Part shown: piece by piece, positions 1 to 7,784 of the stretch | Position numbering within the stretch: the stretch's first letter is position 1 | How the letters are laid out: every line of letters begins with the position of its first letter | Assembly (NCBI GenBank): GCA_027382625.1 | Contig: JAJKFJ010021617.1 | Coordinates: 1 to 12,058 of the forward strand | Length of the DNA: 12,058 bases | Reading direction: 5' to 3' | From: Tetmemena sp. SeJ-2015 | Taxonomy: Eukaryota; Ciliophora; Spirotrichea; Sporadotrichida; Oxytrichidae | Notes under the pieces: model-generated | Seen by the model: only the letters and a program-made list of their open reading frames with translations | Database searches by the model: none | What the model was told of the DNA's origin: nothing | Made by a program: the position numbers and the translations under genes

Positions 1-175
1 GAACAAAGGGGTTAACTCCATCAGGAGAGCAGTAGATATGATAAAGTCCTCCTTATTTTGCAAGAGTTATCCTATGAGCCCTAGATCATCCAAAATGGAC
101 ACTTTTATCAACTGCCAGGAGACTCAACACAATGGAAAACCATATTGATAATATATAGCGAACATTAACAGCAGT
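1..175. other. coding-like GC-richer island (possible MDS, partial)
   Basis: This stretch is richer in G+C than the AT-rich DNA after about 175 and has no TGA in one frame on each strand when TAA/TAG are read as Gln. The plus frame from base 1 gives a hydrophilic peptide containing RYDKVLLILQELSYEP. A minus frame starting near 112 and leaving the window gives SILDDLGLIGQLLQNKEDF. Both look protein-like, so the coding strand cannot be settled. I recognise no family. It is probably a segment of a neighbouring gene cut by the window edge, ending where the AT-rich flank of the 207-2084 element begins. Confidence 0.35.
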
Positions 176-206
176 CCATTTTTTTAAAATAATTAATTAA
201 AATTAT

Positions 207-259
207 TATTATAGGATGAATATGAATGCATAATCGGAGGTAACAAATACCTTAAAATA
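207..259 (+). repeat. left terminal inverted repeat of 207-2084 element
   Basis: Imperfect inverted match to 2032-2084. The outer 20 bases differ at only one position, and the motif GCATAATCGGAGG is identical at both ends. Confidence 0.75.
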
Positions 260-284
260 AAAGTAAAATATTAGCCCTTTCTGT

Positions 285-660
285 AATTGGGGTTTGATAC
301 TGAAGATTGTGAATATATAACGACAAGTTTAAATTAGCTTATTAGAAATTAGTGATGTATATTTATACCCTTCTAGCTCTACTTGAGTATTTTCAAACAG
401 TGAATTTTCCCTTCGTTCAGTCATGTGCATCCATTTTACCAATCGGGGTTCCTCTCGCCTCACATCATATTCCAGCACTTTGTGCATATTGGTGGATCTA
501 AGCCCTTTACAAAGCTCTCGGATGTTTTACTGGCAAGGCATTGGTCACACTTCATTTGCTTGTGCTTCCCATGCCTTTTCTGCTATCTCTTCTTGTCTAT
601 ACAGAGCATAAGCTAAGTTTAACAAAAGATATTGGAGATATCTACTCCAAAAAAGGATGG
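285..660 (-). pseudogene. frameshifted C-terminal continuation of the element gene
   Basis: Upstream of 552 the coding-like signal moves to another minus frame. That frame reads YRQEEIAEKAWEAQANEV, then a TGA, then a charged stretch including VLEYDVRREEPRLVKWMHM, and stays open towards the left TIR. Between these two pieces a third frame gives a zinc-ribbon-like pair of motifs, CDQC and CTKC, 19 residues apart. The ancestral protein probably passed through both frames, so at least two indels are implied. Function unknown; possibly a metal-binding tail of the element protein. Confidence 0.4.
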
Positions 661-1970
661 CTTTAAGATTTCAAAAGTACGCAAAAGGTACCTCGCCAAT
701 TCGCACCAAAAAGACCTCGCTAATTCGCACAAAAATTACCTCGCCATGTCGCACCAATCAATGTTTTATGCTTTTTTATCAGCTACAATAATTTTGATTA
801 CTTAAATTCTGAGCATGTTTCGCACTAGTCACCATAGCACCTCTGAAAGTCGATGCCCTCCTTCGATCCTGATGCCTTCTGGTGTTTCAAGACGTGCCTC
901 CCCCCATGATCCCCTAATATAGGCTTCAGCTTCTTGCATTCAAAGTAACTGCATTGCTTGTTGAAGGCTCCGCCCCTGCATTTTTACTGCCTTCTTAAGC
1001 TGCCCACCTGGAACGTCATTGCTCTTGCCTCATCGTTTTCTAAATCTTGGCCGAAGGTGAGTTAAAGTTCATCGCCTACCGCTTCACTAATAGCTTTGGC
1101 TTTCTATCCTAAACTTCACTATCTGATTGCTGATTTCGCTACTTTAGTCTGAGCTTTGGCAAACATTGCTCTTCTCTACTTAACTAGGGACCTTCTCCTG
1201 CTGATGTATAGTGCTTGAGTCAAGCGTTGCTATCTCTTGCTCGCGACTGAATATCTTCTTATTATTGAAAGCCGAAGAACTTGTCGCAGTCTTCTCACTG
1301 CGAAGCGATTCAGTCTGTACTGTTTTGGATTGGTGCGAATTGGCGAGGTCATATCATACTTTAGCATTCTCTCTAACTTTTGCTGCAAGCTATCTCCTAA
1401 CTTCCTGCATATCACTTTCCTTCCTGACCAATCCAAGCAGCTGTACATAAGAGCGATGTTGTGAATGAATCCCATCCTGTAAAAGAACCCAGCTCGCCCT
1501 GACTCTTCATTAAGACCTGCAAACAGCGTCATGCTACTGCGGCTGTACACTTCCTGCTATTTCATGAATTGCTCTACGTCTTGCAATAACTCTTTAGCAT
1601 GACCCTATCCTTGAAATCCACTCCTGGTTGCCATGTGAAATATGTAGCAGTTCAAGTCGTTAGCTAACTCCCCAATGAAGAAGGCTGCTGAGAACACAGG
1701 CCCTGCAGTATTGCGCGCTACCACCTCCCTTTTGAAAGCAATATGCCAGTTTGAGAGTACCTTAGGCTCCTAGTTAGAGTATTCTCCATGATCCTAGAAA
1801 AATTGATGGATTTGAGTCGCTGACTTTCCAGATCATCCAAGATAGAATTCGTATCCTCTGCTCTTAAAGAAATTTGAGAGGTCCAAGTTGCATTTCGGTA
1901 GCTTTGACTATGAGAGCTAGGCACTGAAAGTTTAGTACTGCTCAATCTCTTTGCTTAGAAATAGTTCCAT
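552..1970 (-). pseudogene. element-borne gene with GNAT-like and Cys-rich segments, broken
   Basis: Starting at the ATG at 1970-1968 just inside the right TIR, one frame runs 473 codons to a TGA at 554-552 when TAA/TAG are Gln. It is interrupted by in-frame TGA at codons 46 (1835-1833) and 285 (1118-1116). Codons 118-124 read GFQGQGH, like the acetyl-CoA loop of GNAT acetyltransferases, and codons 163-168 read FYRMGF, like the family's late FY..GF motif, at plausible spacing. After a basic stretch (about codons 190-270) comes a Cys/His-rich segment (about codons 330-385, with CSYFEC and HVLKHQK). GNAT activity, DNA binding and any role in transposition are inference. The TGA codons and the frameshift near 650 indicate decay, or else unrecognised germline-only sequence. 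Confidence 0.5.
690..761. repeat. three tandem 24-bp repeats, with an inverted fourth copy at 1326-1349
   Basis: Copies at 690-713, 714-737 and 738-761 share the core ACCTCGCCAATTCGCACC with 1-3 changes. The length is a multiple of three, so the minus frame of the element gene reads three 8-residue repeats (for example GANWRGTF). A further copy lies in the opposite orientation at 1326-1349, so the motif is repeated as DNA rather than only as protein. Possible subterminal protein-binding sites; this role is inferred. Confidence 0.7.
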
Positions 1971-2031
1971 TTTTGAATTTGTGATATCAAACCCCGAATT
2001 ATAAATATAGAGTTATTAATTAATCAGTCGT

Positions 2032-2084
2032 TATTTTAAGGTATTTATGACCTCCGATTATGCATTAATATTCATCCTATAATA
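2032..2084 (-). repeat. right terminal inverted repeat of 207-2084 element
   Basis: Reverse complement matches 207-259 with a few substitutions. It lies outside the start of the minus-strand gene of the element. Confidence 0.75.
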
Positions 2085-2280
2085 GCGATTCTTTATTAAA
2101 TTCTACACTATAATAAATTAAAGCTAGAATTTATGTTTTTTATTTATAAAATAAAATATCGTCTTTATGCTTTTAAAATTAATTTTTATTTATTTTTAAA
2201 ATCAAAGTAGAATATGACGTTCTTAAATTTTAAGGCAAATATATGACTATTTTTAGATTTTTGTTAATGGAAGTTTTTCC
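2085..2280. other. AT-rich 3' flank of the ABCA gene
   Basis: Lies between the end of the 207-2084 element and the TGA of the minus-strand transporter gene. Strongly AT-rich with no coding-like frame. It would hold the 3' UTR and, in the macronucleus, the telomere-addition site, but I see no specific signal. Confidence 0.4.
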
Positions 2281-5200
2281 TCAGAATAGATCCATTTTAT
2301 CTGTGCTTTTGTGGCTCTCATTCTCAAGGACTGGTCTTATCTAGCTACTATTATTGTGAACTTATGATTTTTCCTTATCCTTCAGAGTGACCTTCCTGAC
2401 TAATCCATTTTGTTTTGTATACTTTTGAAGTTCCTTGTCATCGATTTTAAGATTAGCGAAGGTCTAGAAGATCTGCTCTAGAGTTGTTTGAGAAGCAGAG
2501 TACTCACTGATCTTATATTGCTCCTTCTTATTTTCAATTAGGGAGAACACAAATCCAATTGACTTGTCTCCCTTTGGAACTCTCATTTTGTAATATAGGT
2601 AAAATACGATTAGTTGATTTTGTATATTTATAATTCACATCTGTATAAATATAATGAGCTCTTAGTGCTGCTCTTAATTTAAGTAAGTATTTTTCTTGAC
2701 CTAAAAGTTGTTAGATATTTTATTGCTATATATTTATATGACTTCTTCTCCTCACATTTTTAGTTTCTCCCTTTCTTCATTCAAGGACTAAACATCATTT
2801 TTGAGTAAATTAAAGGCTTAAATAAATCTTTGAGTTGACATGTTGCATTTAATTTGGTGATGGCACTATCATTATGATTAATGGACTGATTCTGTAAATA
2901 AGAAGCACTAATAAATCTCTTGTGTCCTCTTCTCATCTTTTAATGTATCTGGATTAATTTGTGAAACTATTAAATAAAGACCTAAATATGAGCTAAACTC
3001 AAGAGCAATCATAATTATTGCTAAATAATAAAGAATTACCTCCTTCAATTTTCTATTATAGCATCTTGAGATTATTTCTTCCAACTTCACTTTTTATTTT
3101 CTCATTTTTATTTATTCGATATAAAGAACTGTTGACTCGCTTTAAAATTTTTTAGAATTAGAAATTATGTAAATATCAAATCAAGTAATCGTATTCTACC
3201 TATAGTCGTTGTAGTGTTCAAGGATTTCAACTTGTCCAAAGTCATCGCATAGACCATTTATTATTTACAGTCCTGCTTACTCTACATATATCCATTAAAG
3301 AAGGTTTTAAACTTCTATCTAGCCCTCATGATCATCTGCTTCTTGGCACAGATCATTCCCAAGGCCTCCATATCTAATCTCACTTAAGAGGAAAGGGTCA
3401 ATGAGCTTAGATTTCAGAAGCTGTAACATTTCTTCAAAATGAATAGTTTATTATTATAGATTTAAGCATGATTTTCAAATTTTTTAACTTCTACAGTGGT
3501 TGTTGTCAAACGTTAGAAAAGAGCAGGCTGAGTTTTCTGATGCAATGAGTCCTTGATTCATGCTTGCTATTTTGACATTTCTCTTCTAGCTTATACTTAA
3601 ATCATAAACTTATAAAATATATAAGCAACTATTAAAAAATATAACTTTCCAGGATTAGTTTATTGTTGATTTGGTTTAAATTATGGGGTATATTTCTTAA
3701 ATACTCCACCTCCGTTTCCACTAATCCAGTAATCTGCAGTAGCTAACTTAGAGACCAGGAGAATGAAGGTGGCACCAGTTTCAAGCATGTACGATCTCGT
3801 TTCTGAGCGCTAACAGCATTAATAAGCAGGATATGATCTATGGTCAGTGCGGAAGACCCCATAGAGGAAGCGAGTTCGAACACTATCGGTGTCAAAAGAG
3901 TGAATGCCTGTGAGAGAAATGTTTACAGAAAGGAATAAGTTAGGATGAGTAGAGCGGAAGTAAAATTTAACTACAGTTGCAAATAGGCCACCGATAGTGT
4001 TCGAACTCGCTTCCTCTATGGGGTCTTCCGCACTGACCATAGATCATATCCTGCTTATTAATGCTGTTAGCGCTCAGAAACGAGATCGTACATGCTTGAA
4101 ACTGGTGCCACCTTCATTCTCCTGGTCTCTAAGTTAGCTACTGCAGATTACTGGATTAGTGGAAACGGAGGTGGAATATTTAAGAAATATACCCCATAAT
4201 TTAAACCAAATCAACAATAAACTAATCCTGGAAAGTTATATTTTTTAATAGTTGCTTATATATTTTATAAGTTTATGATTTAAGTATAAGCTAGAAGAGA
4301 AATGTCAAAATAGCAAGCATGAATCAAGGACTCATTGCATCAGAAAACTCAGCCTGCTCTTTTCTAACGTTTGACAACAACCACTGTAGAAGTTAAAAAA
4401 TTTGAAAATCATGCTTAAATCTATAATATGAAAGTTGTTTAAAACTCATTTAATCTGAAATTATAATATATACAAATAAATTTTTTTATATTTTTGGAAC
4501 CTTTAATTTTTCCATAAATTTAAACCTAAAAAACAATTTCGATTTTTTTCCCAAATTTTAAAAAATTTCCTCTTAGAAGCGTTGAAAAAGAAAGTTTCCC
4601 CCTTTTAATTTAAATTTTTTTTTTTTGTGGAAAGTGCCTCAGCCTCTTCCATGGAGTGAGTCGTCAAGATTACTGCAGATTGCTTTCTCTGTTGAGAAAT
4701 TCTTGCAACAACAGACCACATGAATCTTCTAGCCTCAGGATCCATACCTGCACTAGGCTCATCAAGAAGAATGATTGGAGGGTTTCCAATAACACACATT
4801 GCAACAGACAGTTTTCTCTTGTTACCTCCTGAGAGAGCTCCTGCTAATTTCTTTCTATGATCCTCTAGATTCATATCCTTAATTTGCTTCTCTACAAGGT
4901 CTTTGATCAAATGCTTTCTGATTCCCTTGATTCTTGCATAGTAATACAAATGCTCTTCAACACTCATAGTGTCAAAGATAGCATCATGTTGAGGGCAGTA
5001 ACCAATAAGCTTTCTTACAGTGGCAAATTCACTTTCTATATCCATGCCATTGATTGTTATTTTTCCACCAGTGGGATTGATTTCGCCAGTCAAACTCTTG
5101 AAAGTAGTTGATTTACCAGCACCGTTAACTAATTTAAATTTAATCTCCTAGTAAAGCAAAGCACTCTCCGTAGTCCAAACCAAAGGAAGTCTTCTCGACT

Positions 5201-6088
5201 GCTAAGTAAGGTTCTCTGAATGCCTGAGTGTAGACCTTTCTGAATTTGCTAACTCTAACTTTCATATCCATTGGAGAAGCTGACACTACTCTTTCCTCTT
5301 CTTCAATTACGTCCTCATCAAGAACTAGATCAGTTCTCTCTGGTATTTTCCTTCCTCTGACGCAATCAAAGATAACATCAAGTTTTCTTAGAGCTCTGGT
5401 CTCAATGAGTATCAAGACTACAGTCCAGAAGTAAAAATAAAGACTGCATGCAAGCAGAGAAATAGAATATCTCCACCAACTGCTTGAATACTTTAGTCAT
5501 CGTAATTCATATCCTTTCTAATCAATCTTAAAGTGTCCTTTGTTGAGTTGTATATCAAAATTATTGGTGAAAAGTTCTAAATTATAATTTATAGCTTTAC
5601 ATGATTCCATTTGTTAGTGAAAATGAGGGAATTACTTTGAAGACCCAAATGAGTGCATCACCTACTTTTTAGGTTGATGAAAAAAGCCTTAAAACGCTAG
5701 CTATAATTGCACCAAGACCACTGATGATGAAATGAAGGAAAATAGTTATTGTTTAAGCCACATTTATATTCAATTTATTAATTTATTTTATTTTCCCTTT
5801 CGAAGAGGAAAATAACATTGGAGTCAATCGTCTTCAATATTTATTAAAGAAATACTATAATTTATAAAAAATTATTACGATAAAAATAGAAAATATATTA
5901 TTGATCTATCCATCTATTTTTAGATGTCATAAGAATTTAATAACAGATACTTACATTAACCAAACTCTTGTAAATGGAGTATGTTTGGATACCTGTCAAT
6001 ATCAAATGCAATAGAACTAGCTTACTCAAAATAAAAACACTTTCCTCTATTTCAACACTTCTACAAATATGTGCCAAGGTTGTTCAAA
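2281..6088 (-). CDS. ABCA-type ABC transporter, C-terminal half, split by IESs
   Basis: Segments in gene order are about 6088-5953, 5819-5790, 5765-5600, 5557-5440, 5418-5145, 5130-4627, about 3436-3203 and 2595-2281, ending at TGA 2283-2281. The first four encode the end of TMD2 (FERENVAQTITIF, then a TM helix before IETRALRKL). NBD2 follows: Walker A GVNGAGKSTT, Q-loop CPQHD, signature LSGGNKRKLS, Walker B IILLDEPSAGMDP, H-loop THSMEEAEALST. The ABCA C-terminal region ends with EYSASQTTLEQIF and a charged tail of about 50 residues. ABCA proteins are full-length, usually lipid-related membrane transporters powered by ATP; the substrate here is unknown. About 35-45 residues expected after the H-loop are not confidently located. 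The N-terminal part of this half is absent upstream, which suggests that 7785-11391 is its other half. Confidence 0.85.
2596..2620 (+). repeat. left TIR of 607-bp element
   Basis: Starts TAGGTAAAATACGATTAG and differs from its inverted partner at 3178-3202 at two positions. Confidence 0.85.
2869..3105 (-). CDS. hypothetical small membrane protein within the 607-bp element
   Basis: ATG at 3105-3103, TGA at 2871-2869, 78 codons with three TAA and one TAG read as Gln. A basic N-terminus (residues about 1-20) precedes a hydrophobic stretch around residues 23-50 (EVILYYLAIIMIALEF), then a charged tail (NPDTLKDEKRTQEIY). No family is recognised and it does not resemble a transposase. In AT-rich DNA with only one stop codon, 78 open codons can occur by chance, so coding status is uncertain. 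Confidence 0.3.
3178..3202 (-). repeat. right TIR of 607-bp element
   Basis: The reverse complement starts TAGGTAGAATACGATTAC, with two changes from 2596-2620. TA follows at 3203-3204. Confidence 0.85.
3436..4626. other. large IES-like gap containing the palindrome
   Basis: Separates the H-loop segment of NBD2 (ends at EALST near 4627) from the C-terminal segment. 4429-4626 is very AT-rich with no coding-like sequence. Family comparison predicts about 35-45 residues between these segments, so this is probably two IESs around a small coding segment I could not place. Exact ends and pointers are not determined. Confidence 0.6.
3452..4428. repeat. 977-bp near-perfect palindrome (440-bp arms, 97-bp spacer)
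   Basis: Arms 3452-3891 and 3989-4428 are inverted copies with no indels. The only difference I find is at 3704 versus 4176. The spacer is 3892-3988. The outer thirds are AT-rich; the inner part (about 3700-3891 and mirror) is richer in G+C with three open frames per strand. No clear target duplication is seen at the outer ends. It lies in the gap between NBD2 (ends about 4627) and the C-terminal segment (starts about 3436) of the ABCA gene, so it would be removed with that IES unless an arm holds a coding segment. Confidence 0.95.
5131..5146. other. IES, 16 bp, pointer AG on gene strand, splitting Walker A
   Basis: CT at 5129-5130 is repeated at 5145-5146 (AG on the coding strand). Removal joins ECFALLG to VNGAGKSTT. 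Without it the NBD2 Walker A motif is out of frame. Confidence 0.85.
5419..5444. other. IES, 26 bp, pointer GTCTT on gene strand
   Basis: AAGAC at 5414-5418 is repeated at 5440-5444. Removal joins GGDILFLCLHAV to LILIETRALRKL, the last TM helix before NBD2. Confidence 0.85.
5558..5601. other. IES, 44 bp, pointer TG on gene strand
   Basis: CA at 5556-5557 is repeated at 5600-5601. Removal joins IPSFSLTNGIM to IYNSTKDTLRLI in frame. Confidence 0.65.
5766..5793. other. IES, 28 bp, pointer AAAT on gene strand
   Basis: ATTT at 5762-5765 is repeated at 5790-5793. Removal joins FLFEREN to VAQTITIFLHF, matching the F...AQ pattern of ABCA TMD2. Confidence 0.75.
5820..5957. other. IES, 138 bp, pointer AATGT on gene strand
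   Basis: ACATT at 5815-5819 is repeated at 5953-5957. Removal joins QTYSIYKSLVN to VIFLFEREN. The length is a multiple of three, and sequence beyond 5820 is also coding-like, so the junction is less secure. Confidence 0.55.
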
Positions 6089-6679
6089 GTTAAATTTTAA
6101 GAAATAATTTTAATAATAATTTATTTAGGATATATTCATTATATTTTGATTGAAGTTTTTATCTGTAAACAAACTAAAAATTAAATTGGTTTTAATTATA
6201 ATTCTCAAGAGCAGTAAATGTTGATAATAAACCTCTACTAAAATTATTAATAACTTTTCAAGTATATTGAAGGACTACAATTCAATAAAAAAATATAAAT
6301 ATTATTGACAATAAATTATATTTTTTTTAGGTAAAAATAAATAACGGAAAAGATCGTTAAATGAAAGAGATTTAATTTTTAAATATATCATATTTACGAA
6401 AGAGAAGATTTATTTTTTTAAAAAACAGAAATATATTCTAATTTTGGAATAAATTATTAGATAAGATCGTAAATTAAGCTTAGCTTTATTACGTGGCCAC
6501 ATATTTCTAATTGATTCAGATAATTAACGTGTTCTTTCCACGAATATAAATAGTTTAACAATTTATTCCTTGATTTTAAAAGAATATAAGATTTTAATAA
6601 AACGTGAAAATTTTATTCAGCAAATTAAATCTCTTCTATTTATATTTCTATTACATAATTTACAATTCAAAAAGTTTAA
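6089..6679. other. AT-rich region, no supported gene
   Basis: Upstream (on the minus strand) of the first recognised TMD2 segment. Almost entirely A/T. One slightly GC-richer patch at about 6460-6545 has an open minus frame (VERTRQLSESIRNMWPRNKA), which might be a small coding segment but matches nothing I recognise. Confidence 0.4.
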
Positions 6680-6687
6680 GTCTTTTC
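6680..6687 (+). repeat. target-site duplication, left copy
   Basis: GTCTTTTC immediately before the G-run that starts the foldback element; identical to 7301-7308. Confidence 0.85.
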
Positions 6688-7300
6688 GGGGGGAGGCCTT
6701 TCCTCGACAGTAAAATTTTATAATGAATAAAGGTAAGAAAAAAATTTGGTTATAGGGTAATTTTCGCTCCTAAATCTGATTTATCGACTTAAAGAGGTGT
6801 ATTCGAACATCTAAGGCTTCAAATTTTAATCCTAATGCAGCCTGTTAAAGGTCAGCTGCACCTTTATAAAATCTATATTTTTAGCTATATTTTAACTATT
6901 GTAAAATGAACTTAGAGTGCAATTTTAAATAAATGCAACATTTTTAAGTATCAAAATTTAATTCAAGATGATAAAGAGGCTAATGCTGCAATTTCTCAGC
7001 TATGCTTCTTTAGTCTTATAGCTGAAGAATGTTATGTATTCAAAAAATGTTGCATTTATTTAAAATTGCACTCTAAGTTCATTTTACAATAGTTAAAATA
7101 TAGCTAAAAATATAGATTTTATAAAGGTGCAGCTGACCTTTAACAGGCTGCATTAGGATTAAAATTTGAAGCCTTAGATGTTCGAATACACCTCTTTAAG
7201 TCGATAAATCAGATTTAGGAGCGAAAATTACCCTATAACCAAATTTTTTTCTTACCTTTATTCATTATAAAATTTTACTGTCGAGGAAAGGCCTCCCCCC
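6688..7300. mobile_element. 613-bp foldback element with 8-bp target duplication
   Basis: Arms 6688-6945 and 7043-7300 are perfectly complementary over 258 bp around a 97-bp spacer. The ends are GGGGGGAGGCC and its complement. GTCTTTTC occurs directly outside both ends (6680-6687 and 7301-7308), an 8-bp target-site duplication as made by hAT, P or Merlin-type transposases. No transposase is encoded, so this would be a non-autonomous foldback/MITE. Identical arms imply recent insertion or gene conversion. It lies in AT-rich DNA between the two ABCA halves. Confidence 0.92.
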
Positions 7301-7308
7301 GTCTTTTC
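7301..7308 (+). repeat. target-site duplication, right copy
   Basis: GTCTTTTC immediately after the C-run that ends the foldback element; identical to 6680-6687. Confidence 0.85.
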
Positions 7309-7784
7309 TTAATAGATGTATGTCTTGATTTATTATAGGATAATTATAAATTGTAGTTTGATGATTTTACATGCAACTAAATTCTATAATATTTTACATA
7401 ATTTAAAATATAACTTTTATGGCGATGCTTAAATTTTGAATTCTAATCGAATTGTACTATAATATTGCTAAAATAATATTATTTATAAATATCCTCATCC
7501 CATTATAAAAAGTCACATTATTTGCCTAGAAGAATCTTTGTTTAATTAAGTTTAAAATAATATAATTTATCAATATAAATTAGACAAAATTAATTTAAGA
7601 TATACCTAATTATTGCTTAAATTTGAGCTCATTCATATACACTTCAGACCATGGGATAACGCTTTGTTCACTACCGTGCCCTCATGAAAAAAAATTGGAT
7701 CGTCTGGAAGAGGACACTCATGCAATTCATTAGCAAAAATAAAGACAAATTTGAAAACAAATTAATTTATTTAGTTTGAATAAA
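7309..7784. other. AT-rich leader of the plus ABCA half
   Basis: Contains no recognised gene. A GC-richer island at about 7640-7735 is open on both strands (a minus frame includes HECPLPDDPIFFHEG and a plus frame LPCPHEKKLDRLEEDTHA), so it may be a stray coding segment. The bases before the ATG at 7785 are A/T-rich, as is usual for ciliate leaders. No promoter motif can be supported. Confidence 0.4.

Larger units (their letters stand above)
207..2084. mobile_element. 1.88-kb TIR element (germline transposon, decayed)
   Basis: Bases 207-259 and the reverse complement of about 2032-2084 match over some 53 bp with a few mismatches, including the shared core GCATAATCGGAGG. A second, inner match (GGGGTTTGATA) lies 30-40 bp further in on each side. 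If the TIR is taken to start at TAGGATG, each end is flanked by TA, which fits a TA-target (Tc1/mariner-like) insertion, but no longer target duplication is visible. The interior carries one long minus-strand frame with TGA interruptions and frameshifts, so the copy looks inactive. I do not recognise the family; no C4A4 telomeric repeats are present at the ends, so it is not a typical TBE element. Confidence 0.7.
2596..3202. mobile_element. 607-bp TA-flanked TIR element inserted in the ABCA coding sequence
   Basis: Bases 2596-2620 and the reverse complement of 3178-3202 match at 23 of 25 positions and begin TAGGTA. TA lies directly outside at 2594-2595 and 3203-3204. Deleting the element and one TA (609 bp) joins DFGQVEILEHYNDY to YKMRVPKGDKSIGF in one frame, matching the usual ABCA C-terminal region. 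So the element behaves as an IES with a TA pointer, probably a Tc1/mariner-like insertion now removed during development. A small minus ORF lies inside. Confidence 0.85.

Noticed and set aside
423..616. Plus-strand ORFs over the left part of the 1.88-kb element.
   Set aside because: They are antisense to the minus-strand coding-like frames of the element protein and show no protein-like composition.
3178..3440. Plus-strand open frame with a hydrophobic stretch (LNFYLALMIICFLAQ).
   Set aside because: The minus frame of the same DNA joins in frame to the ABCA C-terminus once the 2596-3202 element is removed and fits the family, so the plus frame is an antisense shadow.
3819..4040. Minus ORF of 73 codons spanning the palindrome centre.
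   Set aside because: It reads from one arm through the spacer into the other arm, so it is a by-product of the inverted repeat rather than a gene.
7128..7196. tRNA-like stretch (AGGTGCA start, GTTCGAATACACCT end) in the foldback arm.
   Set aside because: The acceptor ends nearly pair, but no T-stem or D-stem forms with correct spacing, so no tRNA or tRNA-derived SINE can be supported.
7331..7341. TATTATAGGAT, identical to the outer end of the 1.88-kb element.
   Set aside because: No inverted partner is found downstream and the match is short and AT-rich; the shorter TATTATAG also occurs near 3452 and 10475.
6946..7380. Long plus-strand TGA-free frame from the foldback spacer through the right arm.
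   Set aside because: With TGA as the only stop, frames over 100 codons are common in AT-rich DNA; there is no motif and it runs through the element end.
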